Program-made: the position numbers and the translations under genes
Assembly: GCF_017982655.1 (NCBI RefSeq)
Contig: NZ_JABXYX010000022.1
Coordinates: forward strand, 34,129-98,128
Direction: 5' to 3'
Source: Brasilonema sp. CT11
GTDB taxonomy: Bacteria; Cyanobacteriota; Cyanobacteriia; Cyanobacteriales; Nostocaceae
Length of the DNA: 64,000 bases
In this document: piece after piece, positions 45,401 through 54,313 of the stretch
Numbering within the stretch: the first letter of the stretch is position 1
Layout of the letters: each line of letters starts with the position of its first letter
The notes under the pieces: model-generated
Database searches by the model: none
What the model saw: the letters and a program-made list of their open reading frames with translations, nothing else
What the model was told of the DNA's origin: nothing

Positions 45401-48400
45401 CTCTGTGTTCGTCATCCTTGACACTCTACCCCTAACTCCTAATGGCAAAGTAGATAGAAAAGCGCTCAAGGAAATAGATTCACAAAACTCTGAATCAAAT
45501 GCTAACTTTGTTGCTCCTCGTACTCTAGAAGAAGAGCTGCTTGCACAGATTTGGTCTGAAGTGCTTGGAGTTGCACAAGTGAGTATTCATGACAATTTCT
45601 TTGCGCTTGGTGGAGATTCTTTGCGTGCCGTGCAAGTGTTAGCTAAAGCCGACAAGAGTGGATTTAAACTGTCTCTAAAACAGATATTTAACCATCAGAC
45701 GATCTACGACCTCGTTGGGGTTCTCCAACAGTCAGACCTATCCGCAAGTATATTAAAAACAGCCCCTTTCAGTCTCATTAGCTCAGAAGAACGCCAGTCT
45801 TTACCAAATGGGATTGAAGATGCCTACCCATTGACAAGGCTACAGTTGGGAATGCTTTTCCATAGTGAATATGCTCCTGAGACTGCCATCTACCACGATG
45901 TTTTCAGCTATTATCTAAAAGCTCCCCTCAATATCCAAATTCTGCATTCAGCCATAAAAGAGATTGTCACCCGTCATCCAGTGCTACGTACTAGCATTGC
46001 CATGACTCAATTTTCACAACCACTACAATTGGTTCATTCTCAAGTAAGCATTCAACTACCTGTTGACGACCTCAGTTGTTTACCATTAGATGAACAAGAG
46101 AGCAACATTACTACTTGGATTGAACAGGAAAAACAGCGATCATTTTCTTGGGATACTCCCCCATTGGTACGCTTTCATATCCATCAACGCAGTTGTGACA
46201 CCTTTAACTTAAGCTTCAGCTTTCACCATGCCATTTTAGACGGATGGAGTCTCGCAACTCTAATGACAGAATTAGTTCAACACTATTTCTTCCTACTAGG
46301 TGAGACGATACCGCCTCTTTCCACAGTTCCAAGTCTAACATTTCGAGATTATGTGGCTTTGGAACAAGAAACATTACAGTCTCAGGAGTGCCAACGGTAC
46401 TGGCATGAAAAACTAGCAGACTTTACCGCGACTAAATTACCTCGTTTGCTAGATAGTCAACAGCATAGCTCAGTAGAACAGGTCGGTAACCAGGCGGTTG
46501 AGATATCGCCAGCTTTATCAGCACAACTCAAACAGTTTGCCATAAAGGTTGGAGTACCCCTTAAAAGTGTTCTGCTAGCTGCTCATTTGAGAGTAATGAG
46601 CTTTTTGAGCAATCAAGCAGATATTACCACTGGGGTGGTGACTCATGGAAGACCAGCTGCAGAAGATAGCGAGCGTGTTCTGGGTTTGTTTCTTAATACC
46701 ATACCTTTCCGAATGCAACTAAGTGGGGGAACTTGGGTTGAATTGGTAGAGCAAACTTTTGCAAATGAGCGAGAGGCATTGCCTTTCCAACAATATCCCT
46801 TGGCACAATTACAACAGAAAGTGGGATTAGGACAGCCATTATTTGAAACAATATTCAATTATGTTAATTTTCATGTTTACCAAGGTTTATCTGGCATTGA
46901 TAACTTGGAGGTGTTAGGGGGGCAATCTTTTGACCAAAACAATTTTACATTCGCAGCTCAATTTCCTGTTGATCCGATAACGGGTGAAATCTCCTTAAGT
47001 CTCACTTACCCAAGCCAGTTTAGCTTTGAACAGGTGAAAAATATCAGTGGTTATTACCTCAAAATTTTGGAGGCAATGGTTACTCAACCCGAAGAGCAAT
47101 ATGAGCAGGTTTGCTTGTTAAGTGCCACTGAACGTCAGCAGTTGTTAATGGAGTGGAATGATACCCAGAGGGAATATCCAAAAGATAAGTGTATCCATCA
47201 ACTATTCGAGGAACAGGTAAAGAGAACACCGGATGCGATCGCAGTAGTATTTGAACAGCAGGAATTAACTTATCGACAGTTGAATGACCGAGCCAACTGT
47301 CTGGCGCATTACCTTCAGACTTTGGGAGTACAGCCAGAAGTGTTAGTAGGGATTTGTGTCGAACGTTCGATTGAGATGGTGGTGGGATTGTTGGGGATTC
47401 TCAAGGCGGGTGGAGCTTATGTACCCCTTGACCCCAGCTTTCCCCAAGAACGGTTAAGTTATATGTTGACTGATTCGGGTGTCGAGGTGTTGCTGACTCA
47501 CAGCCAGTTGTTGTCATCTTTGCCATCACCTACTGCACAGGTAGTTTATTTGGATAGTGATTGGAAGACAATTGAGCAACACCAGAAGGAAAATCTTGAT
47601 GTTGGGGTAGGTGCGGATAATTTGGCTTATGTGATCTACACTTCTGGTTCTACTGGACTACCGAAGGGAGTTCAAATCTGTCACCACAGTGTAGTCAACT
47701 TCTTAAATTCTATGAGTCATTTTCCGGGATTAACTCAGGAAGATACTTTCAATGCAGTTACCACCATTTCCTTTGATATTGCAGCCCTTGAACTTTATCT
47801 GCCATTAATGGTAGGAGCAAAAGTTATCGTGGTTTCCCGTGAAATAGCTACTGATGCGGATTTGCTATTGTCTGAATTATTCGAGTCGAAGACAACTGCT
47901 ATGCAAGCCACACCAGCTACTTGGCAAATGCTATTAGCTGGTGGTTGGTCTTCTAATTATCCCTTGAAAGTATTTTGCGGTGGTGAAGCATTACCAGCTC
48001 AACTAGCTCATCAAATTCTAGAAACTGGTAGCGAATTGTGGAATTTGTATGGTCCAACAGAAGCAACTATCTGGTCTGCAATTTACCAAGTAGGAGCAAA
48101 CAAAACAGTAGTAAGAAACGAAGCTGCTCCTTCTGCCATTGGTCGCCCGATAAGTAACACCCAAATATACATCTTAGACTCACACCTGCAACTAGTACCC
48201 ATAGGCGTACCCGGAGAACTCTACATTGGTGGTGATGGTTTAGCCAGAGGCTACCTCAACCGCCCAGAACTCACCCAAGAAAAATTCATCGCCAACCCCT
48301 TTAGCCAGAAAAAGGGGGCACGACTTTACAAAACTGGAGATTTAGCTCGCTATTTACATGATGGCAACATCGAGTATCTTGGTCGAATTGATAACCAAGT

Positions 48401-49046
48401 GAAGATTCGCGGCTTCCGTATAGAGTTGGGAGAAATTGAAGCAGTGTTGACCAAACATCCTCAAGTGCAGGAAGCGGTGGTCATTGCCCGCGAAGACCAA
48501 CCAAGTGACAAACGTTTAATTGCTTATTTTGTCCCCAAGAAGCAACAAGTCCCCAGCAACAGTGAACTGCGCGGCTTCCTCCAAGAAAAGCTGCCCAATT
48601 ATATGTTACCTAGTCACTTTGTACTTTTAGAATCACTGCCGCTCACACCCAACGGTAAGGTTAACCGCCGCGCATTACCCGCGCCAGAAGGTCTTCGCCC
48701 AGATCTGGAAATTGCATATGCGATGCCACAAAATAAGCTACAACAAACGATCGCGACTGTTTGGCAAAAAGCCCTGAATTTAGAAAAAGTAGGTATATAC
48801 GATAACTTTTTTGAATTGGGTGGTCATTCATTACTGATCATTCAAATTTCTAGCCAATTGCGGGAAATATTACAAATAGATTTTCCAATGCTCGAGTTGT
48901 TTAGATATCCAACTATCAGTTCTCTAGCAGAGTATTTCAGTCAAACCAATAATCAAGAAACATTTTCTCATCAAACTGAGATCCAAGCTGAGAAACTTAA
49001 AACTGGCAAAGCTCGACTCAAACAACGCCGAGAACAAATACAGTAA
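42468..49046 (+). CDS. NRPS, two modules: C-A-PCP-C-A-PCP; Val-like and Gly
   Basis: 2192 residues. C1 HHIVSDGW (near 182), A1 YTSGSTGTPKG near 659, PCP1 Ser1051 in LGGDS, C2 HHAILDGW (near 1253), A2 near 1724, PCP2 Ser2121 in LGGHS, then a basic tail (KTGKARLKQRREQIQ). A1 pocket: D-A-L-W-L-G-G-T-F-K, a valine-type code. A2 pocket: D-I-L-Q-F-G-L-I-W-K, a glycine-type code. The GGDS form of PCP1 and the AYPLTRLQLGMLFHS start of C2 differ from ordinary LCL condensation domains. They resemble pairs that handle epimerised donors, although no separate E domain exists. Confidence 0.92.
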   Translation: MNDIQKGLNNLSAEKRELLVKKLQAHKGISLTEKANKIPSIQPVSRNQPVSLSFAQQRLWLLEQLEPDSAAYNILGGLYLTGQLNVSALKQSCSEIIRRHEILRTNFITLDGQPIQIIHPACSFSLTMIDWQNLSVSEREISIQQLATAEAKRPFDLAKEPLVRVSLIKLEQTEHILMYCMHHIVSDGWSMGVFDQELATLYSAFCNQQPSPLTELTVQYADFAVWQRHWLQGEILESHLAYWRQQLAGAPALLELPTDRPRPAVQTFRGARQSFTLSSELTQALNSLSLREGVSLFMTLLAAFDTLLYRYTGQVDILVGSPIANRNHSGIEGLIGFFVNTLVMRTDVSGNPTFGELLGRVREVTMDAYAHQDLPFELLVETLQPQRDLSHTPLFQVMFVFQNVPMPEMEIPGLTLSALPINNKIAKYDLILTFENTAQGLVGLWDYNTDLFDESTIERMAAHFHNLLDAIAENPDRKIAELPLLSAAERQQLLFEWNDTHSEYPKDKCIHQLFEEQVEKTPHAVAVVFEQQELTYRQLNDRANCLAHYLQTLGVGPEVLVGLCVERSLEMVVGLLGILKAGGAYVPLDPSYPIERLSYMLDDAQVAILLTQDSLSSSVPSQTAWTVCLDTDWEVIEQHSQENLATSVNADNLAYVIYTSGSTGTPKGVCTAHRGVVRLLQNTNYAHFNSEQVFLQLAPITFDASTLELWGSLLHGSKLVIFPSQALDLALLVQILHQHQITFLWLTAGLFHLIVEEYLDALSSVQQLLAGGDVLSVAHVLQFKQQHPHCRLINGYGPTENTTFSCCYSLVDEQDIQQTVPIGKPIANTQVYILDQHMQPVPIGVAGELHVGGDGLARGYLNRPELTLEKFIPNPFCADKSAQLYKTGDLVRYLPDGNIEFFGRLDAQVKIRGFRIELGEIEAVLSTHPQIQQAVVIAITDNSEKKRLVAYVVSNDKTLSTNQLRDFLQQEMPAYMLPSVFVILDTLPLTPNGKVDRKALKEIDSQNSESNANFVAPRTLEEELLAQIWSEVLGVAQVSIHDNFFALGGDSLRAVQVLAKADKSGFKLSLKQIFNHQTIYDLVGVLQQSDLSASILKTAPFSLISSEERQSLPNGIEDAYPLTRLQLGMLFHSEYAPETAIYHDVFSYYLKAPLNIQILHSAIKEIVTRHPVLRTSIAMTQFSQPLQLVHSQVSIQLPVDDLSCLPLDEQESNITTWIEQEKQRSFSWDTPPLVRFHIHQRSCDTFNLSFSFHHAILDGWSLATLMTELVQHYFFLLGETIPPLSTVPSLTFRDYVALEQETLQSQECQRYWHEKLADFTATKLPRLLDSQQHSSVEQVGNQAVEISPALSAQLKQFAIKVGVPLKSVLLAAHLRVMSFLSNQADITTGVVTHGRPAAEDSERVLGLFLNTIPFRMQLSGGTWVELVEQTFANEREALPFQQYPLAQLQQKVGLGQPLFETIFNYVNFHVYQGLSGIDNLEVLGGQSFDQNNFTFAAQFPVDPITGEISLSLTYPSQFSFEQVKNISGYYLKILEAMVTQPEEQYEQVCLLSATERQQLLMEWNDTQREYPKDKCIHQLFEEQVKRTPDAIAVVFEQQELTYRQLNDRANCLAHYLQTLGVQPEVLVGICVERSIEMVVGLLGILKAGGAYVPLDPSFPQERLSYMLTDSGVEVLLTHSQLLSSLPSPTAQVVYLDSDWKTIEQHQKENLDVGVGADNLAYVIYTSGSTGLPKGVQICHHSVVNFLNSMSHFPGLTQEDTFNAVTTISFDIAALELYLPLMVGAKVIVVSREIATDADLLLSELFESKTTAMQATPATWQMLLAGGWSSNYPLKVFCGGEALPAQLAHQILETGSELWNLYGPTEATIWSAIYQVGANKTVVRNEAAPSAIGRPISNTQIYILDSHLQLVPIGVPGELYIGGDGLARGYLNRPELTQEKFIANPFSQKKGARLYKTGDLARYLHDGNIEYLGRIDNQVKIRGFRIELGEIEAVLTKHPQVQEAVVIAREDQPSDKRLIAYFVPKKQQVPSNSELRGFLQEKLPNYMLPSHFVLLESLPLTPNGKVNRRALPAPEGLRPDLEIAYAMPQNKLQQTIATVWQKALNLEKVGIYDNFFELGGHSLLIIQISSQLREILQIDFPMLELFRYPTISSLAEYFSQTNNQETFSHQTEIQAEKLKTGKARLKQRREQIQ

Positions 49047-49096
49047 AAATAAAGTTGTCTTAAGTTAATTAATCTCAGAAGTTAGAACAACCAATA

Positions 49097-52000
49097 ATGG
49101 ATAATCCTATGCCCTTTACTCAAAACACTGGTTTAGAAATAGCAGTCATCGGCATGGCTGGTCGTTTTCCTGGAGCTAAAAATCTTAATGATTTTTGGGA
49201 CAATCTCCAGAAAGGAGTAGAAACGATTTCTTTTTTTACTCATGAGGAGTTACTGGCTTCAGGAATAGATCCAGATGTATTGAGTAAACCTAACTATGTG
49301 AAAGCATCTGGAGTATTAAAAGATATAGAACTTTTTGATGCTTCGTTTTTTGGTTTTGATGCAAAAGAAGCACAAATTACCGATCCGCAACATCGTTTTT
49401 TTCTAGAATGCGCTTGGGAAGCCCTGGAAAATGCTGGCTATGACTCTCTATCTTACAAAGGTTCGATTGGTATTTACGCTGGTACTGGGTTTAGCCAATA
49501 CTTAGTCAACCTTTATTCAAATCAAAACATTACAAGCTCGCTTAGTGATTTAGAAATTTACATTGGAAATGACAGAGATTTTCTCACCACACGCATTTCC
49601 TATAAACTTAACTTGGAAGGGCCCAGTTACACAGTTCAAACTGCCTGCTCAACATCATTGGTCTCTGTTCACTTAGCCTGTCAAAGTTTGCTAAGTGGTG
49701 AATGCGATATGGCTTTGGCTGGCGGCGTTTCTATAGGTTTATATCGAAAAGAAGGCTATCTTTACCAAGAAGGGGGTATTAGTTCTCCAGATGGACACTG
49801 CCGTACTTTTGATGCTAAAGCAAAGGGAACTGTCGGTAGTGATGGTGTGGGTATTGTAGTGTTAAAGCGATTGGAAGATGCTCTGGCAGATGGAGACAAT
49901 ATTTCTGCTGTGATCAAAGGTTCCGCTGTTAATAATGATGGTTCTTTTAAACTTAGTTATACGGCACCTCGTATAGATGGTCAAGCGAAGGTTATAAGAG
50001 CAGCTCAACTGACAGCTGAGGTTGAACCTGAGACTATTACATATATTGAGGCTCATGGGACAGCAACTCCCTTGGGTGACCCAATAGAAGTAGCAGCATT
50101 AACACAAGTGTTCTCACTTCATACTGAGAAAAAACACTTTTGTGCCCTTGGTTCAGTAAAAAGTAATGTCGGTCATTTAAATACGGCAGCTGGTGTTGCA
50201 GGCTTTATCAAAACTGTCCTGGCACTGAAACATGGTTTGTTGCCACCAAGCTTGCACTTTGAAGAACCATCACCTCAAATTGACTTCGATAACAGCCCAT
50301 TTTATGTAAATACTGAGCTATCACCATGGAAGGTTAACAATGGTCCTCGCCGTGCAGGGGTTAGTTCTTTTGGTATTGGTGGCACTAATGCACATGTAAT
50401 TTTAGAAGAAGCACCAGTTGACATTAGGCAAGACATACACTCATGTCAATCTCGCCCTTGGCAGTTATTAGTACTTTCTGCGAAGACAAGCTCTGCACTG
50501 GAGAATGTTACAGTAAATTTAACGACTCACCTCAAGTACAACCCGACATTAAATCTTGCCGATGTGGCTCACGTACTGCAAGTAGGTCGCCGCGCTTTCA
50601 ACCATCGCCGAATATTAGTTTGCCAAGACCTAAATGATGCAGTGCAGGCACTAGATTCTCCAAATCCTCAGCGAGTTTTGACTAACTTTCAAGAGCCTTG
50701 CGATCGCCCTATTGTATTTATCTTTCCTCAGGAGGAAGTACTTTGTGTAAATAGAACTTTAGAGTTATATCAGCATGAACCAACATTTCGTCAGTGGGTT
50801 GATTCTTGTTCTGAAATCATTAAATCTGATCAGGAACTAGATTTACGCACAGTATTGTATCCAAACCAAGAACAGGCTGAAAAAGCTGCTTATTTGCTAG
50901 AACAAACTCAAATTTCCCAGCTAGCATTGTTTGTGATTGAGTACGCTTTAGCACAGCTATGGCTGTCTTGGGGTATACGTCCTCAATCTATGATTGGTTA
51001 CAGTACTGGAGAGTATGTAGCTGCAACTCTTGCTGGTGTATTTTCTCTAGAAGACGCCTTAGCACAAGTAGCTGCCCGTGGGCAACTGTTGCAACAGATA
51101 GCCTTGGGGGCAACCTCCTATCCACTTCTAGAGCAATACATTGGGCAAATCGAAAAAATCGAATTGAACTCACCTCAGATTCCTTTTATTTCGAATGTGT
51201 CAGGAACTTGGATTACTACAAGGGAAGCAACAGACCCGAACTATTGGTCAAAGCATCTAAAGCAAACAGCAAACTTTGCAGATGGTGTTGCTGAGTTCAT
51301 AAAAGAGCCAAATGCCATTTTATTAGAGGTTAGTTCCAAAGGAAGATCAAGTGCTTTAGCTTATACGCATCAAGAAGATAATCCTACGGCTTTGAGTTCA
51401 CTTCCTCATCCAAAAGACCAACAGTCGGATATAGCATTCTTACTGAATACGTTAGGGCAGCTCTGGCTTTTGGGAGTTCAAGTAGACTGGTCTGGCTTTT
51501 ATGCTCACGAGCAGCGTCACCGGATTCCGTTGCCAACTTATCCTTTCGAGCGTCAACGTTACTGGATTGACGAACAACCAGATTTTGTACCTGTTTCTAC
51601 ACAAGTAATACATAAAGAGTCAAATATTGCAGACTGGTTTCACATTCCTTTATGGAAACAATCTAAACTCATTGAATCTCTTGAAGAAGAAAAGACACAA
51701 GCTCAAAAGACTTGTTGGCTTGTTTTTGTTGATGCATGTGGGTTAGCAAAAGAACTTGTAACACGACTGGAACAACAAAAGCACAATCTGATTACAGTGG
51801 TTGTGGGAGAACAGTTTGCAAAACTAAATGATAATGCATATACAATCAATCCCCAGCGACAAGATGACTATGAAGCCTTGATCCTAGAACTACGCCAATT
51901 AGACAGGATACCAGAAGCGATCGCCCATTTATGGAACGTCACATCATATGACCAAACGTACTTACCAGATCGGGACTTTGAAAATAGTCAGTATTTAGGC

Positions 52001-54313
52001 TTTTACAGCCTGCTCTTCCTAACTCAAGCCTTAAATAAACAAAACATAACTTCTCCTCTGCAAATTTTTACAGTGACAAACAATTTGCATGAAGTGACAG
52101 GTGAAGAAAGTTTAAACCCTGAAAAAGCAACTTTGTTAGGACCGTGTAAAGTTATTGGACAGGAATATCCGAACATAGTTTGCCGTAGTATTGATGTTGT
52201 GATTCCCAAATCTATAACTGAACACGAGAAGCTAATAAACTATTTGATGGAGGAATTTACAACTAAAACAGATGACCTAATAGTTGCGTATCGTGGAAAT
52301 CATCGCTGGATTCAAACATGGGAACCCGTCCAACTAGATGCAGTGACTGATGAAAAAACCAAGTTTAAGGACAAAGGTGTTTATCTGATCACTGGTGGTT
52401 TGGGAAACATTGGCTTTACTTTCGCCAAATACTTAGCTGAAACATTTAAAGCCAAGCTGATCTTGTTAGGACGCTCCGATCTTCCTATCAGAGAGAATTT
52501 CTCCGAATGGATAGCAACGCATGGTGAACAGGACAAAATAAGTCGCCAGATTCAAAAAATAAAGACTCTGGAAGAATTGGGTGCTGAGGTTTTAGTCATC
52601 AGCGCCGATGTGGCTAACTTTGAACAAATGCAAGCAGCAATAGCTCAGGCATATGAACACTTTGGCAAAATTAATGGTGTGATTCATGCGGCAGGGATAG
52701 TCGCAGATAAACTTATTCAAGAGATAGGTAAGGCTGATTGTAAAATACTTTTTCAGTCTAAAGTGCATGGATTATTTGTCATGCAAAAAGTTTTGCATGG
52801 CAGAGAGCTTGATTTTTGCCTTTTACTATCCTCCGTATCCTCTATTTTAGGAGGATTAGGGTTTGCCGCTTATTCGGCAGCAAACCTTTTTATGGATGCT
52901 TTTACTTATCAGCAAAATCGCACGAATACTGTACCTTGGATTAGCTTAAATTGGGAAGGCTCTCCAGTTGAGAAAGAAGAACAGCAAAATACAGATCATC
53001 AATCAACTTTAGCTGAATTATTTATTACACCTACAGAAAGTGTAGAGGTCTTTAAACGTGTTCTTTCTATCAAGAAGCTATCTCAAATTGCTATTTCATT
53101 AGGAGATTTACAAGCTAGAATTAATCAGTGGCTTAAGCTGGAATCAATACATAATGCAGAACGTTCTACACAAGATGCAGAGCGTTCAGTACAGAAAGAT
53201 TCACCCCAACTGCGCCCAAGAGCAAATTTACAAACTGCCTATGTTGCTCCCCGTACTCCTGTCGAGGTAGTTGTTGCTAATTTATGGCAACAACTACTGG
53301 ATGTCGAGCGTGTAGGTATTCATGACAACTACTTTGAATTAGGGGGTCATTCCCTTGTAGCTGTGCGCTTGATGGCTCAAATTCAACGGAAATTTGGTCA
53401 AAATCTGCCTTTAGCGACTTTATTTCAAGCTCCTACAGTTGAAAAACTAGCCAGCGCTCTCCACCAGACAACAGATTCCCGACCTTGGTCTCCTTTAGTA
53501 GAAATTCAGCCTCGTGGTTCAAAGCGACCTTTCTTTTGCTTACCAGGAGGCGGTGGAAATGTCCTTTACTTTCACCAATTAGCGAATTATCTGGGGCTAG
53601 ACCAACCATTTTACGCTTTACAAGCATCAGGACTTGATGGAAAGACCCCTGCATACACAGTTATTGAAGATATGGCTGCTGATTACATCAAAGCAATACA
53701 AGTTGTGCAGCCAGAAGGTCCATATCTTCTGGGAGGTCATTCCTTCGGAGGTCGTGTAGCTTTTGAAATCGCCCTACAGTTGCAACAGCTAGGTCAAGAG
53801 GTTGCTGTGCTTGCCATTTTTGACACTTGGGCACCAATTCCTGACCAAAAACCTGTAGAAGTTCACAAGGATGATACGCAATACTTAATTGAGATGGTAA
53901 ACATGATAGAAGGATTTTTTAACAAGAATTTATTTATAACAGAGGATACTCTTAGAACGCTGATGCCAGATGAGCAGTTAAATTACTTTCTCGCTCGGTT
54001 AAAAACTGCTGAAATATTACCTCCACAAGCTACTTTAGAGCAAGTTAACGGTTTCCTAGAAGTTTATAAAGCTAACACTAAAGCTAATTTTGCTTATATG
54101 CCACAGGAAGCCTATCGTAATCAAGTTAGTGTCTTCCGGGCACAAGAAGAGGTCTGTGATAATCCATCAATGGGTTGGGATAAGTACTCTTTAAAATCAG
54201 TAGAAACTTATGAAGTACCAGGCGAACACATCACAATGTTGGCGGAACCTCATGTTCAGGTTTTGGCAAAACATTTAAAAGTTTGTCTTGAACAAGCACT
54301 GGCAAATGGTTGA
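49097..54313 (+). CDS. Terminal PKS: KS-AT(inactive)-KR-ACP-TE
   Basis: 1738 residues. KS about 12-445 is intact (QTACSTSL, EAHGTATPLGDP, SNVGHLNTA). The AT region about 540-790 is degraded: the GQGSQ motif is replaced (FIFPQEEVLCVNR), GHSxG is GYSTG (Ser636), about 75 residues including the HAFH catalytic-His block are deleted after LLQQIALGAT, and LEVGPGRTL has become LEVSSKGRSS. KR about 950-1310 (GGLGNIG, SSVSSILGG, AAYSAANLF); ACP Ser1419; TE about 1450-1738 (GHSFGG Ser1549, FDTWAP, GEHITML). It should take the peptidyl-Gly chain, extend it with an extender loaded in trans, reduce it, and release by hydrolysis or macrocyclisation. Confidence 0.93.
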   Translation: MDNPMPFTQNTGLEIAVIGMAGRFPGAKNLNDFWDNLQKGVETISFFTHEELLASGIDPDVLSKPNYVKASGVLKDIELFDASFFGFDAKEAQITDPQHRFFLECAWEALENAGYDSLSYKGSIGIYAGTGFSQYLVNLYSNQNITSSLSDLEIYIGNDRDFLTTRISYKLNLEGPSYTVQTACSTSLVSVHLACQSLLSGECDMALAGGVSIGLYRKEGYLYQEGGISSPDGHCRTFDAKAKGTVGSDGVGIVVLKRLEDALADGDNISAVIKGSAVNNDGSFKLSYTAPRIDGQAKVIRAAQLTAEVEPETITYIEAHGTATPLGDPIEVAALTQVFSLHTEKKHFCALGSVKSNVGHLNTAAGVAGFIKTVLALKHGLLPPSLHFEEPSPQIDFDNSPFYVNTELSPWKVNNGPRRAGVSSFGIGGTNAHVILEEAPVDIRQDIHSCQSRPWQLLVLSAKTSSALENVTVNLTTHLKYNPTLNLADVAHVLQVGRRAFNHRRILVCQDLNDAVQALDSPNPQRVLTNFQEPCDRPIVFIFPQEEVLCVNRTLELYQHEPTFRQWVDSCSEIIKSDQELDLRTVLYPNQEQAEKAAYLLEQTQISQLALFVIEYALAQLWLSWGIRPQSMIGYSTGEYVAATLAGVFSLEDALAQVAARGQLLQQIALGATSYPLLEQYIGQIEKIELNSPQIPFISNVSGTWITTREATDPNYWSKHLKQTANFADGVAEFIKEPNAILLEVSSKGRSSALAYTHQEDNPTALSSLPHPKDQQSDIAFLLNTLGQLWLLGVQVDWSGFYAHEQRHRIPLPTYPFERQRYWIDEQPDFVPVSTQVIHKESNIADWFHIPLWKQSKLIESLEEEKTQAQKTCWLVFVDACGLAKELVTRLEQQKHNLITVVVGEQFAKLNDNAYTINPQRQDDYEALILELRQLDRIPEAIAHLWNVTSYDQTYLPDRDFENSQYLGFYSLLFLTQALNKQNITSPLQIFTVTNNLHEVTGEESLNPEKATLLGPCKVIGQEYPNIVCRSIDVVIPKSITEHEKLINYLMEEFTTKTDDLIVAYRGNHRWIQTWEPVQLDAVTDEKTKFKDKGVYLITGGLGNIGFTFAKYLAETFKAKLILLGRSDLPIRENFSEWIATHGEQDKISRQIQKIKTLEELGAEVLVISADVANFEQMQAAIAQAYEHFGKINGVIHAAGIVADKLIQEIGKADCKILFQSKVHGLFVMQKVLHGRELDFCLLLSSVSSILGGLGFAAYSAANLFMDAFTYQQNRTNTVPWISLNWEGSPVEKEEQQNTDHQSTLAELFITPTESVEVFKRVLSIKKLSQIAISLGDLQARINQWLKLESIHNAERSTQDAERSVQKDSPQLRPRANLQTAYVAPRTPVEVVVANLWQQLLDVERVGIHDNYFELGGHSLVAVRLMAQIQRKFGQNLPLATLFQAPTVEKLASALHQTTDSRPWSPLVEIQPRGSKRPFFCLPGGGGNVLYFHQLANYLGLDQPFYALQASGLDGKTPAYTVIEDMAADYIKAIQVVQPEGPYLLGGHSFGGRVAFEIALQLQQLGQEVAVLAIFDTWAPIPDQKPVEVHKDDTQYLIEMVNMIEGFFNKNLFITEDTLRTLMPDEQLNYFLARLKTAEILPPQATLEQVNGFLEVYKANTKANFAYMPQEAYRNQVSVFRAQEEVCDNPSMGWDKYSLKSVETYEVPGEHITMLAEPHVQVLAKHLKVCLEQALANG

